Assembly (NCBI GenBank): GCA_965246905.1
Contig: CBDFFZ010000015.1
Coordinates: forward strand, 1-64,000
DNA: 64,000 nucleotides
From: UBA1952 sp965246905
Lineage (GTDB): Bacteria; Bacteroidota; Bacteroidia; Chitinophagales; Chitinophagaceae
Direction of reading: 5' to 3'
The notes beneath the pieces are model-generated. The model did not search any database and had not been told where the DNA came from. It saw nothing but the letters and a program-made list of their open reading frames with translations. Below are positions 17,822-28,379 of this stretch, one piece after another. Position 1 is the first letter of the stretch, and every line of letters starts with the position of its first letter. The translations under genes and the position numbers were made by a program.

Positions 17822-18613
17822 ATGGCACAGCTCGCCCTTTCCCGGCCTATCATTTTTTTTGACCTCGAAACTACTGGCGTGCAGCACGGTAAAGACCGTA
17901 TTGTAGAAATGGCGCTGGTAAAGCTCCTCCCCGGCGGAGCACGCGATTCTTATGTAAAGCGCATCAACCCCGAGATGCCGATCCCGGCACAGGTCTCTGC
18001 CATTCACGGCATTTTTGATGAAGATGTAAAGCATGCGCCCACCTTTAAGCAGGTAGCGCACCACCTCTATGAATGGATGAAAGGATGCGACCTCGGCGGC
18101 TACAATTCCGCCCGCTTTGACTTGCCGATGCTCGCCGAGGAGTTTCTTCGTTGCGGCATACAGGTGGATTTCGAGCAGCGCAAGATGGTGGATGCCCAGC
18201 AGCTTTTCTTTAAGATGGAGCAGCGCACACTTACTGCCGCCTACAAATTCTACTGTGATAAAGTAATAGAAAATGCCCACAGCGCAGAGGCGGATATCCT
18301 GGCAACCATAGAAGTGCTCGAAGCCCAGATAGACCGCTACGAAGAGCTTACAGACCGTGTGGATCATCTCCATGACCTGAGCTGCGGCGGCGATGAATGC
18401 GTTGATTTTGCGCGCAGCATGGTAAAGAAAAACGGCATAGTAGTCTTCAACTTCGGCAAGCATAAAGACAAGAGCGTAGAGGATGTATTCACTAAAGAGC
18501 CGGGCTATTATGACTGGATGATGAAATCCGACTTTACATTGCATACGAAGCAAAAAATATCCGAGATACTTAACCGCATGAAGCTGGGAAAGCTGAAAGC
18601 CCTGAAAGGCTAA
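17822..18613 (+). CDS. DnaQ-like 3'-5' exonuclease with ExoX-type C-terminal domain
   Basis: A 263-residue protein. Residues 8-180 form a DEDDh exonuclease: Exo I FFDLETTG (Asp14, Glu16), Exo II around GGYNSARFDLPMLAEEF, and Exo III around AHSAEADILAT. The last ~60 residues (FNFGKHKDKSVEDVFTKEPGYYDWMM) look like the small ExoX-like C-terminal domain (also called DUF3820-like). That combination is typical of Bacteroidota proteins often labelled DNA polymerase III epsilon but which are free-standing exonucleases, not the replicative proofreading subunit. It follows the Mpl-like gene by 27 nt and may be cotranscribed. Confidence 0.85.
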   Translation: MAQLALSRPIIFFDLETTGVQHGKDRIVEMALVKLLPGGARDSYVKRINPEMPIPAQVSAIHGIFDEDVKHAPTFKQVAHHLYEWMKGCDLGGYNSARFDLPMLAEEFLRCGIQVDFEQRKMVDAQQLFFKMEQRTLTAAYKFYCDKVIENAHSAEADILATIEVLEAQIDRYEELTDRVDHLHDLSCGGDECVDFARSMVKKNGIVVFNFGKHKDKSVEDVFTKEPGYYDWMMKSDFTLHTKQKISEILNRMKLGKLKALKG

Positions 18614-18789
18614 AGCTTCGAAGCGTTAAAAAAATAATGTGCTGATTATCATCCGGCCCTAAAATTTACCGGCACTTATCACCATGCAGTTTAATAGATC
18701 AGCGATTTCAACTTTTTAATCGCCCCACTCCACTTCTCAACTAATCGCCGTAATTTCCCGCCCGGTTTCACACACCCTTCGCCCGCATT

Positions 18790-19497
18790 TTGGACAAGCT
18801 GGTCATCATTCCTACTTACAACGAAAAAGAGAACGCCGAGAAGATCATCCGAAAGGTGCTATCGCTCGAAGGGAATTTTCATGTGCTGATTGTCGATGAC
18901 GGCTCGCCCGATGGCACTGCCACAATTGTAAAATCATTGCAGGCTGAGTTTCCGCAATCCTTACATCTCGCACAGCGTACCGGCAAGCTGGGCCTCGGCA
19001 CCGCCTATATCTACGGCTTTAAATGGGCGCTTACCCAGGGCTATCAGTATATTTTTGAGATGGATGCCGACTTCTCCCATAATCCTGATGACCTCCTGCG
19101 CCTTTATGATGCCTGCCATACCGGCGGTGGCGATATGAGCGTAGGCTCCCGCTATGTGCACGGTGGTAAAGTGGTCAACTGGCCGTGGGATCGCGTGCTT
19201 ATCTCAAAAGGCGGGGCGATGTACACCCGCATCATCACTTTTATGCCGGTGAAAGACCCTACTGCCGGCTTTGTATGTTATACCCGCAGGGTGCTTGAGG
19301 CGCTTCCGCTCGATGAGGTAAAATTCGTTGGCTATGCCTTCCAGATAGAGATGAAATACCGCACCTGGAAAAAGGGATTTGCCATCCGGGAAGTGCCTAT
19401 CACCTTTGTGGACCGCGTAGAAGGAGTTTCCAAAATGAGTTCCGGCATTGTAAAGGAAGCTATGAACGGCGTCTGGAAAATGCGGAATTTTTCATAA
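18790..19497 (+). CDS. Polyprenol monophosphomannose synthase-like glycosyltransferase (GT2)
   Basis: A 235-residue cytosolic GT-A enzyme. It opens DKLVIIPTYNEKEN, then VDDGSPDGT for nucleotide binding and EMDADFSHNPDDL, whose DAD triad would hold the metal. No membrane helices follow, which fits a short Dpm1-like enzyme making polyprenyl-phosphate mannose (or another hexose) rather than the longer ArnC/DPMS forms. The start is TTG 18790: no ATG lies between the upstream stop and the conserved motif, so the rare start is preferred. 176 nt of non-coding sequence precede it. Confidence 0.85.
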   Translation: MDKLVIIPTYNEKENAEKIIRKVLSLEGNFHVLIVDDGSPDGTATIVKSLQAEFPQSLHLAQRTGKLGLGTAYIYGFKWALTQGYQYIFEMDADFSHNPDDLLRLYDACHTGGGDMSVGSRYVHGGKVVNWPWDRVLISKGGAMYTRIITFMPVKDPTAGFVCYTRRVLEALPLDEVKFVGYAFQIEMKYRTWKKGFAIREVPITFVDRVEGVSKMSSGIVKEAMNGVWKMRNFS

Positions 19498-19534
19498 TAA
19501 TCAACCGTTTTTAACTCTAAGAAACCGGGAAAGG

Positions 19535-20116
19535 TTATACCTCCATCAACACCCGCCGCGCCGCAGGGCCTTCATTCATCAACAAATCAAGGATAGATAA
19601 ATTGGGCAGAAAGCCGTGGCGATCTTCAAAAACCTGGGCATAGCGCTTTATTTCTTCGCCTTCGGCAAATGAAGTTCTGCTTGCATAAAAATCCCGCACA
19701 GGCTTTGCAGGGATAAATCTCGTAGCTAAATTCAGCTCCTGCACTACCCAATTCAGCGCAGCAAGGCTAAGACCGGCAAGCAGCACATTTTTCTTGCCGA
19801 TTATCTGCCCCACTGCAGGCCCGTAATGCTCAAAAAAAGGCGCGCGGCCATAAGCAGAAAAAATACTGCGCCAATGCTGCTTCTGCCAATCCTGCTTGTA
19901 ATCAATGGCTACTTCAGACAAAGGCATTTTTGCAGTTCGGCCTCCGGCAATCGGCACGGTAAGCAGCAAAGGTCCGTTAGCTGTAGCAATGCAGTACCGG
20001 TTACAGAACGACATTTTCCGGAAGCGATCCTGCACATCTATCACTACATCGGCATAGGGCAGCATCGTGCGCCACCAGGCAACCGGTGGGAAGAGCAAAA
20101 GCGGGCTTACAGGCAT
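19535..20116 (-). CDS. WbqC family protein
   Basis: I start this at ATG 20116 (193 residues); a longer frame exists but would overlap the divergent GWxTD gene. The sequence has the WbqC pattern: LFPPVAWW near the start, FRKMSFCNRYCIATANGPLLLTVPI, then WQKQHWRSIFSAYGRAPFFEHYG, and a C-terminal block KPVRDFY...YAQVFEDRHGFLPNLSILDLLMNEG. WbqC proteins sit in O-antigen and other glycan loci and may help make modified sugars, but I know of no firm biochemistry. The last residues overlap nothing. It converges on the GT2 gene. Confidence 0.85.
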   Translation of the reverse strand: MPVSPLLLFPPVAWWRTMLPYADVVIDVQDRFRKMSFCNRYCIATANGPLLLTVPIAGGRTAKMPLSEVAIDYKQDWQKQHWRSIFSAYGRAPFFEHYGPAVGQIIGKKNVLLAGLSLAALNWVVQELNLATRFIPAKPVRDFYASRTSFAEGEEIKRYAQVFEDRHGFLPNLSILDLLMNEGPAARRVLMEV

Positions 20117-20169
20117 AGAAATTTCCCTTAAAAACAGTTTCGTTACTTTGCGAAAATAACGGAGAATTA

Positions 20170-21636
20170 ATGGGTAGCATGCGCTGGGCTTTTTTGCTGG
20201 CATTATTAGGATGGGCAGGCCGGGCAGAAGCCATAGAGGCCGTAGCTGCCTGTACCGTATTTCATCGCACCGCCCACGATGGCCGCGACAGCGCCTTTGC
20301 CGAGATCAGCTGGCAGATCGTGCCCTCTTCCCTTCATTACCGCAAAAGCACCACCGGTGCGCTGGTATCCGAGATAGAAACGTCTATCTCTATATCCAAC
20401 GATACCGGCCTCCTCAACCGCGACCGCTTTACCTTGCAAACCTTGCCTATGCAGCCGGGTGAGGCTGCGAAACAAAAAATTACAGAGCTGCGGCGCTATC
20501 CATTGCCGCCCGGCCGCTGGAGCATCCGCGTGGTGCTTGGAGAGCATGCTTTTCCCAAAGATGCTTTTTTCTATAACGACAGTGCTGACGTTGCGCCACT
20601 TGTGCTGCCTGCTATTAGCGCCATTCAACTTCTTGATACTTTTTTTGCGTCGGATGTGCCGAGCCCGTTTCTGAAAAACGGTAATCAACAGATACCGCTG
20701 CCGCTGAACTTTTTAGACAATGGCCGCAAGAGGCTTCATTTCTACGCAGAAGTTTATCCCGCGCGGGATGCGGGTATGCAGATCCGCTACTTCTATATTT
20801 CAAAAAAGCCACTTGAAAATCCGCTCTATGAGATCAGCCTGTTGGATACGCTACATGATGCAATTGCGGTGGCTCCGTTGCTGCACAGCTTTGATGTAGG
20901 GCGGCTGCCAACGGGGAATTACTACCTGAACGGCACCCTGAAAGACGGTACCGGTAAGCGCCTGGCAGATGCCAGCACCTTTTTCCAGATCATCAATAAA
21001 AACCCGGATAAAGCTCCCCTGCGGCCGGATGATACGGGCCGTACCGCGGATATAAAGGAAACCGGTAATTATTTTGATCTTGCCGGCACCTTCGTATCAA
21101 AGTTCAATTCGGTGCAACTACGCGCTATTTTAAAAATGATCCTGCCCCAGGCGGATGCTAACGAGGCCAGTACGATCATCAACTTTTTTAAGCGGCCGGA
21201 AGAGCTTTATACCCGCTACTTTATCTACAACTATTTCAGCAAGTACAATAAGCCGCGCCCGGAGCAGGCATGGAAGGAATTTTCGGATCTGATACGTACC
21301 GTAAACCGCGATTTCAATGCGGGCGGCACCATGGGCTACGAAACGGAGCGTGGCGTGGTGTACCTCAAATACGGCAAGCCGGATGAGCGCATCCGTGTGC
21401 CCAATGAGCAGGGCGCTGCGCCGTATGAGATCTGGCGCTACAACACCATTGGCAAGACGAGCCAGGTAGGTCTCTTCCTTTTTTACCAGGCAGGCGTGGG
21501 CGGCGATTACCGGCTGCTCCACAGCACAGCGCCAGGCGAGCGCTACAACCCATCCTGGAAAAATCTGCTGTACAGCACCGGCATAGCAAGCGGCATGGGC
21601 AATTCGCGGGCAGAGCAGTATTTTGACGGGAAATGA
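20170..21636 (+). CDS. GWxTD domain-containing protein
   Basis: A 488-residue exported protein. The signal peptide is residues 1 to about 21 (MRWAFLLALLGWAGRAEA). A beta-rich N-terminal half follows, and the GWxTD domain covers roughly 340-480: PEELYTRYFIYNYFSKYN, PEQAWKEFSDLIRTVNRDF, then GYETERGVVYLKYGKPDE, where the GWxTDRG signature reads GYETERG, and YEIWRYN. GWxTD proteins are common secreted or periplasmic proteins of Bacteroidota and related phyla with no assigned role. An ATG at 20179 would also serve as start. DapF follows 63 nt downstream. Confidence 0.8.
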   Translation: MGSMRWAFLLALLGWAGRAEAIEAVAACTVFHRTAHDGRDSAFAEISWQIVPSSLHYRKSTTGALVSEIETSISISNDTGLLNRDRFTLQTLPMQPGEAAKQKITELRRYPLPPGRWSIRVVLGEHAFPKDAFFYNDSADVAPLVLPAISAIQLLDTFFASDVPSPFLKNGNQQIPLPLNFLDNGRKRLHFYAEVYPARDAGMQIRYFYISKKPLENPLYEISLLDTLHDAIAVAPLLHSFDVGRLPTGNYYLNGTLKDGTGKRLADASTFFQIINKNPDKAPLRPDDTGRTADIKETGNYFDLAGTFVSKFNSVQLRAILKMILPQADANEASTIINFFKRPEELYTRYFIYNYFSKYNKPRPEQAWKEFSDLIRTVNRDFNAGGTMGYETERGVVYLKYGKPDERIRVPNEQGAAPYEIWRYNTIGKTSQVGLFLFYQAGVGGDYRLLHSTAPGERYNPSWKNLLYSTGIASGMGNSRAEQYFDGK

Positions 21637-21699
21637 TTCACCTATCCCTCGGAAGGGAAATGATACCCGGCAAAAGAGCCGTTTTATTCTTATAAGCGC

Positions 21700-22488
21700 A
21701 TGAAGATTCCATTCTGTAAATACCACGGCACAGGCAATGATTTTATCCTGATCGATAATTTTCACAGGCAGATGCCGGCCCTATCCAGAGCGCAGGTTGC
21801 GGCGCTTTGCCACCGCAGGTTTGGCATTGGAGCAGACGGGCTTATGCTGCTGGAAGCCGCGCCGGATGCGGATTTCCGGATGGTGTATTATAACTCGGAT
21901 GGCGGCGAGAGCACGATGTGCGGCAATGGGGGAAGGTGCATCACAGCCTTCGCCAAACGGCTGGGTATCATAGAGAGCAGCGCAAAATTCAGGGCGATAG
22001 ACGGGCTCCATCTTGCAAACATCAACAGCGATGAGACGGTGAGCCTGCACATGCAGGATGTATCCGGAATAGTGCATGAGGCGGGCTACAGTATTCTTGA
22101 TACCGGCTCTCCGCATTTTATAAAATGGGTGGGCGATGCGGCAGCAGCAGAAGTGCTTGCCGAAGGCAGAAGGCTGCGAAACGCGGCACGCTTTGCACCT
22201 GGCGGCACTAATGTGAATTTTGTACAGCGGATAGGCGGCGACAGGCTTTTTGTACGCACTTACGAGCGTGGCGTTGAGGATGAAACGCTCAGTTGCGGCA
22301 CTGGTGTAACGGCAGCGGCAATTGCTGCTGCCGGCACGGCAACGGGGCGTTTCAACATGGATATTGAAACTCCCGGCGGCTTCCTGAATGTGCGCTTTGT
22401 AAAAAACGCCTGGGACACAGCGCACGATGTAGTGCTAAGCGGGCCGGCGTCTTTTGTATTTAAAGGAGATGTAAGAATACCTTCATAA
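21700..22488 (+). CDS. dapF: Diaminopimelate epimerase
   Basis: DapF converts LL- to meso-diaminopimelate, the precursor of lysine and of the peptidoglycan cross-link. The 262-residue length and both catalytic cysteines are present: Cys74 in MCGNGGRC and Cys199 in SCGTGVTAAA. The opening IPFCKYHGTGNDFILIDN is the substrate loop, and GGTNVNFVQ comes in the middle as expected. The start ATG 21700 is unambiguous. It lies downstream of the GWxTD gene on the same strand and converges on the Ig-repeat gene. Confidence 0.96.
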   Translation: MKIPFCKYHGTGNDFILIDNFHRQMPALSRAQVAALCHRRFGIGADGLMLLEAAPDADFRMVYYNSDGGESTMCGNGGRCITAFAKRLGIIESSAKFRAIDGLHLANINSDETVSLHMQDVSGIVHEAGYSILDTGSPHFIKWVGDAAAAEVLAEGRRLRNAARFAPGGTNVNFVQRIGGDRLFVRTYERGVEDETLSCGTGVTAAAIAAAGTATGRFNMDIETPGGFLNVRFVKNAWDTAHDVVLSGPASFVFKGDVRIPS

Positions 22489-22557
22489 TTATCCTCTTCA
22501 AGGGCTTTTCGGCTAAAGATTATTTTGAAGCTTTACTTTACAATACAACAGACCCCA

Positions 22558-25107
22558 TCACTCTTTAATCACCTTTACTTCCCATCGCACAGCACCATCT
22601 GCCCTGGCAAATTCAACGAAATATATGCCCGGCGCCAGGTTGCTGATAGAGATCAGCTCTTTGGTTGCGCCGGTTGCGGTGAAGCGGCCCGTCAATTTAC
22701 CAACGGCATCGAATAGCGCTATGGCATCCCCCTTTCTGAGGCCTTCAACTATAAGCACTTCTTTGGCAGGATTAGGGTAAAGGCTAAATCCATCCGGGAA
22801 TGTGACCGAGCCAATGCCTACGCCCTGCACCTTCATTACAACAGGTAAGCTACGCGCAGTATCCGGGCGGGGGCAGGCATCGAAGCTGCGCACGCTTGCA
22901 ACGATGGCATCATTCTGCTTAAAATCGCTGCCGGCGACACCTACCCATACACGGGCCGTAGCACCTGCTATGGCAATATTGTTTTTATACCACTGGTAGC
23001 CGGGCGATGCGCCTGCATTGATAGCGGTAGCGGTAAACGTAGCGCTTTGTCCGCTTGCAAGTGCGGTGGCCGGCACTACGCTCACCAGCAGTATCGGCGT
23101 AGTTGTTGCCGTAACACTCATGGTTAAAGCATTGGAAGATGCCGATGCCGGCGATGGGCATACCACGGAGCTTGCCAGCCTGCAAAGCACCACATCGCCC
23201 TGCTGCGGATTGTAGGTAAAGACGGGCGAATTGGTTGCCACATTGCTGCCGTTGCGCACCCATTGGTACACAGGCGTTGCGCCGCCGTTGGTGGGCGTTG
23301 CGGTAAAGGTTACGGGGTCGCCGGCACAAAGGCTGCTGCGGGTTGCGGTGATGCTTATTGCAGTGGCTATGGACGGTACAACGCTTACGGTAATGCTGTT
23401 GGATAGCGCTGCGGCGGGCGTTGCACAGGCTGCGCTGCTGGTGAGCACACAGGTTACTGCCTCGCCATTGGTAAAATTTGCTGCTGTATAAATGGCACTA
23501 TTGGTACCTGTATTCACGCCGTTCCGCTTCCATTGATAGGCCGGCGTTGCGCCGCCGTTAGTGGGTGTGGCGGTAAAGGTGATGGGGGTGCCGGCACATG
23601 TTCCATTCTGCGAAGCAGCAATAGTTACCGATGCCGGTATGGGTGGCGCTATGGTTATAGTCACGGCGTTACTGGCGGCATTGGCGGGGGATGCGCAGGT
23701 TGCGTTACTGGTCATATAGGAGGTAATCACATCGCCGCTGAGCGGGGCGAGGGTATAGGCAGCACTATTGGTGCCTGCATTTACGCCATTCCGCTTCCAC
23801 TGGTAGGCCGGCGCTGAGCCGCCGTTAGTGGGTGTGGCGGTAAAAGTAACCGTACTGCCCACGCAAATGCTTGTAGAGGAAGTGGCTATAGATACAGCCG
23901 TAGCCACCGCGGGAGTTAAGCTCATGGTTATGTTCGGCGCGCTCACGGACGGAGCAGTATAGCAGCCACCGGTTGGCAGTGCAATAATCAGGCCCACCAC
24001 ATTCCCACTGCCCGGCACGTAGGTAAATACGGAGCTATTGGGCCCTGCATTCACACCATTAACCTTCCACTGGTAAGTGCCAGTGCTGATATTGCCGGTA
24101 GCATTGAAGGTTACCGGACTGCCCGCACAGGCAGGATTTGCCGAAGGCACAATTGTGGCCACGGGGACAACACCTATGGCTGTGCTATAAGTAATTGTAT
24201 TACTTGGAGCGGTGATAAAACATGGCCCGCTGCTGGTGGCATCGCAGGTTACGGCATCGCTGCTTACCAAAGTATTAGTAGTAAAGGTGGGTGAGTTGGT
24301 ACCGGCATTTACGCCATTTACTTTCCATTGGTACGATGGCGTATTGCCGGCGTTCACTTACGGTGGCCGTAAACGTTACGGTGCTGCCTGCGCAAACCGG
24401 CATTACCGGGGTATTGATAACGATATAAGGAACGGTAATAGGCTGCACATACATCGTTACTGGCAGGCTTTCCTTTGGTGCGGCAATATAGCACTGGCCG
24501 GTTGGCGGGTAAACGGTATAGGTAATTACATCTCCATTAGCAGGATTTATAGCTATAAAGGGTTGGATAGAACGCTACCAACATTTATCCCGTTCACCTT
24601 CCACTGGCCGGTTGCTCCGCTGGCATTGGTATTGCCGGTAAAAGTTACGGTCGTATAGGCACATACACTATCATTAGGTGTGGCTACTATAAAGGAGGTA
24701 ACAAGGATAGGGCTGAGCGCAATCATCGTTATGATATTGCTTATAGAGGTAGCAGGCGATGCGCAGGCATCATTGCTGGTGAGCATACAGGATACCGCAT
24801 CTCCGTGAGCAGGAATATAAGTGTAAACAGCGCTGTTGGGCCCAGTATTTAGCCCATTTACTTTCCATTGATAAACTGGAGCTGTGCCGCCATTTACAGT
24901 TGTTGCGGTGAAGGTTGCCGGCTCACCAAGGCATACAAAATTTGAGGGCGTGGTGATAGATATAGAGGGCGTACAGAGCGGTGTGATGATATTGGCCAAA
25001 CGATTGTTCCCTCCGGCAGCTGTGCTTACAGCTTGCCCTGCACTGGTAAGAGGCAACAGTAGTAAAAAGATAAACACTGTATATATTCCTTTAGAGATAG
25101 CATTCAT
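22558..25107 (-). pseudogene. Ig-repeat surface protein with T9SS sorting domain, two frame breaks
   Basis: Read as one gene, this encodes about 849 residues: a signal peptide (about 1-24, LLLLPLTSAGQ), some eight Ig/PKD-like modules of about 85-90 residues with the theme CAGxPVTFTATPTNGGxTPAYQWKxNGV, and a type IX secretion sorting domain at the end (SLYPNPAKEVLIV...NLAPGIYFVEF). Frame 1 stops at 24553. An A run on the plus strand at 24557-24559 is one base short, and near 24355-24357 there is one base too many, so the two breaks compensate and about 66 residues are read out of frame between. The second piece would otherwise start at GTG 24357. Probably a secreted or cell-surface adhesin-like protein. 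Confidence 0.7.
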
Positions 25108-25319
25108 ATGAAAGGGTTCTTTAGTAATAACATTAAACGATTTTCAGGAATTATGATTTGGAATGATGCGTATATAAACTGCCAGTATTACAAATATAGC
25201 AGGGAGGTTTTACAATAGCATCAACACCGCAAGCCGAAAGTCCATAGGGAGCTGGCTAGCGGTAGTTGGTCGAAAACGTGAAGGAGATTTTAAAGAGCGT
25301 GGAAATTACCTATGCAAAC

Positions 25320-25892
25320 CTATTTCTTTGGCAGAAGCTCATCTGAATGCAGCAGGCCATAATGCACGGAATTCCGGTATATGCCGTTGTGCAGGAAATC
25401 TTCCCGGAAGATAGCTTCTTTTGTAAAGCCTACTGATTCCAGCAGATTGCCGGAGGCAATATTCTCCGCGTCTATAATAGCTTCTATAGAATGCAGCTTC
25501 ATCTCGCGAAAGCCGAAATCTATAGTGCGCAGCAATGCCTCCTGCATATAGCCCTGCCGGTGCCGGGCGCGGATCAGCGAGTACCCGATCTCTGCGCGGT
25601 TGTGCGCCGGACTGCGGTTTACATATCCGATCATTCCGATTATCCGGCCGGTTTCTTTGAGCTCAATGCCCCAGTTGATGCGCTCCGCAGTTTCGATAAA
25701 GCCATTGATCATGCCGATAAACGTAACCACTTCATCGACGGTGGTAGCCAGCGGGCGGGGTATGTAGCGCATTACCTCCGGGTCTGACCGCATGATAAAG
25801 ATATCTGCAGCATCGGCAGTAGTAAGCTTGCGCAATACGAGGCGTGCTGTAGTAAGCTCCGGGAGCGGATTGTAAAGCGATTGATCCTCCAT
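25320..25892 (-). CDS. RimJ/RimL-type GNAT N-acetyltransferase
   Basis: A 190-residue GNAT protein of the Acetyltransf_3 group. It opens LTTARLVLRKLTTADAADIF, has the acetyl-CoA loop region (RHRQGYMQEALLRTIDFGF) and ends with the strand-helix NLLESVGFTKEAIFREDFLHNG, all typical of RimJ/L relatives that acetylate ribosomal protein N-termini or small amines and antibiotics. The substrate cannot be told from sequence. It lies 125 nt downstream of the PLD-like gene on the same strand. Confidence 0.85.
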   Translation of the reverse strand: MEDQSLYNPLPELTTARLVLRKLTTADAADIFIMRSDPEVMRYIPRPLATTVDEVVTFIGMINGFIETAERINWGIELKETGRIIGMIGYVNRSPAHNRAEIGYSLIRARHRQGYMQEALLRTIDFGFREMKLHSIEAIIDAENIASGNLLESVGFTKEAIFREDFLHNGIYRNSVHYGLLHSDELLPKK

Positions 25893-26017
25893 GGCGCTAA
25901 GATAAAAGCTGTTTGATAAGCAGCAGCTTCCATTAAATGCAGGATCATCATTTGCATGTAATTTTATCCGGCGCCGCTACACAGAAGTAAATATTTCACC
26001 CCGTTACCAGGATTCCG

Positions 26018-28379
26018 CTAAACGGGCAGCCCGCCCAGGAGCGAAGTGAGCAATGTTGTGATCAGATCAAATTCCAATCCCTCCGGATTAGCAGCGAGGC
26101 GGTGTATCACGGGCTCGGCAAAAGGGATGCCTTCCGTGCGCCCGTTCCACAAGCGCTCAATTTTACCCAGGCCACCCCCAACCAGCATTTCGCGGATAAG
26201 CTGAAAGGCCTGGCGGGGATCTTCCAGCATCACAGCCTGTGTGGATGTAGTAGCGCTGCCGTTAACGCCGAGGCGCCGGGCCAGCAGGCTTTTGCGCATC
26301 TGGCGGATGCTGGCTGCATGGCCATTTACCGTATCAAAATCTGTAAATACAAGATCGGTACTGCCATCGAACGAGAGCCCGCGGCGGCGCATGGCGCTGC
26401 CGCCCATCAGCGCCCACTGGTCATCCACGATAATGATGTTGTTTTCCAGATTGCAGGGCCTCCCGGGAAAACCAATGGGATGAAAACAGACTACCTGCTC
26501 CGCCGGCAGGGCCTGTATAAGCTGGTAGCGCTCCTTTATTTCGCTCTTTATCCACTGGCCGTATTTAGTATCGTATTCCGGCATTTTAGGAACGCATAGG
26601 ATCACGCCGAGGCCGGGCCGGTCTGTAAGCTGCGTTTGTAACACATTCCATAGGTTAAGCGAATAATCTGCGTGCGTTCCTTCGGTAAAGCTGATGCCGG
26701 GAGTCTCTATATAAATGAATTCCCGCGCCTGCTTAAAGGCCTGCTCAATAGCCCACTGGCTGTCCCTGCGGCCAAAGCAGCTTGCGGAAAGCTCGCGCAG
26801 GAGCTCATTATACAAGCGCTCTTTGTTGCTGCCAGCCGTGCCTTTAAGGCTGTCCAGTTTGGTGGTGAGTTGCGTCTTCAATTCGCTCGCGGCCGTTTGC
26901 AACAGGGAAGGCAGCGAGCTGGTGTCAATGCCATTGATCCATCCATTCACGGCATCTACCAAAGCATCGAACGAGGCGGGTATGGAGCTGATATTGGATG
27001 CTACCAGTTGCTTAATGAGCGCAAGCTGGGGAGTTTCACAGAAGGCGGAAATATTCTGCAGCACCGCGCCGGCGAAGGTGCCTGTTACACTGGTGGCCAA
27101 AGCAGTTTCTCCGAGCGCGGTATTCGCCGCAGGCTCGACCCATGCAGTATCTGCAAGCTGATCTATGCGCTGGTAGAAGCTGTTAGTGCGCCGGAAGGCC
27201 ATCCTTGCAAGGTCGTAAGCCAGCTGCGCATTTTCTGTGTAGAGACCAAAGCTGTTGACCTCCCGCCCGCCGGGGCTGCCTGTTTCCTGCTGCGCATTAT
27301 AAGTGTCATTGTTTACGGGCCCGGCGCTGATGAGCGCTTCCCAGTGGGCGGCTTTTTGTGCCGCGGCCAGCAGATCTTTGCGCATCATTGTAGGCAGGCG
27401 GTCTGCATCGCGCGGCTGCGCATTGCTGCCTAAAGCAAGTATGGTGTTGAGTATATTGGGCAGATTGGTAAGATCGGGCGCTGGTGCAGCACCATTCTTC
27501 AATCCTAATATTCCCGCGGTGCTGATGCCTTTATGCGGCAGGGCGGCCAGTATGTTATCGGGCGAAGCTGCAGGCGGAGCTATGCCTGCAGCCACATTAA
27601 AAGTCAATGCGCCGAATAATCTTTTATGCGCCGGATTGCGCTCCACGATCATAATATCGCAAATGAGCTTTGGATCTGACGGTACGGTAAAGGTGCCATC
27701 CGGCCGCACGATACCCAAAGGATCTTTTAGGAGAATGGCGGCCTCACCATTGAAGCTGCGGCCCGTAGCCGGCGGTATTTCCGTATCCTGCAACACCGCC
27801 TCCGCCATCACCACGACTAATATTGGCGCCTTCCGAAAAAACCCGGTTGTAAACCCGGACAGCTGCGCCCTTTGGCAAGCCCTGCAGCCGGAGCAATACA
27901 TCTTTTGCCGGCGGGGTAGCAGCATCGATGAATGTTGCCGTTCCGCCGGCCTGGAGCTGATCTTTAAAATCAGGCGGGAAACCGGTATCATCTGCAACGA
28001 TACCAAAGGGTAAGGCAGGGAAAATGGGCCATTCCACATTCGTGGCATCCGCAGGCAAAGCTATTTTTGGATCAATAACGGTGGCAGCCAGCAAAGCATT
28101 CGCCGGACTGCCGGAAAAGATCGTAGTGAGCCTGCCCATAACGGCATTGCCGGAAGCCAGGAAGCTTAGCTGCTCATTCAACCGGATGGCAGGCTTTGGC
28201 TCAAGCTTGGTGCCATTAAAAGCTGTATTGGGCGTGCCAAGCAGGTATTCCGTTAGCTGAATGACTTTTACTGTAAAGAAGTCATGCTTTAATGAATTCG
28301 TTGCAGCATCACTATCGAGGTCATGCAGCTTCGGGATGTTTACGGTATCGCTCATCCTGCTGTAGGTAACCATTCCCAT
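26018..28379 (-). pseudogene. Large unknown protein with C-terminal phospholipase-D-like domain, one frame break
   Basis: Two overlapping frames read as one protein of about 786 residues. The first frame runs from ATG 28379 to 27744. Near 27790-27806 a G-rich run (GGCGGAGGCGG) appears to have one extra base, and the second frame continues to 26018. The N-terminal 540 residues are unrecognised and have no signal peptide. The end, from about 540, resembles a PLD half-domain: FIYIETPGISF, GLGVILCVPKMPEYD, then NIIIVDDQWALMGGSAMRRRG and a later STDLVF. The expected HxK before the xxxxD is replaced by ENN (26438-26446). Start and upstream stop overlap as TGATG, so it is translationally coupled to the 282-aa gene. 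Confidence 0.6.

Noticed and set aside
26672..28013. Long plus-strand open frames across the PLD-like gene
   Set aside because: Antisense to a frame with recognisable protein structure; no domain of their own.
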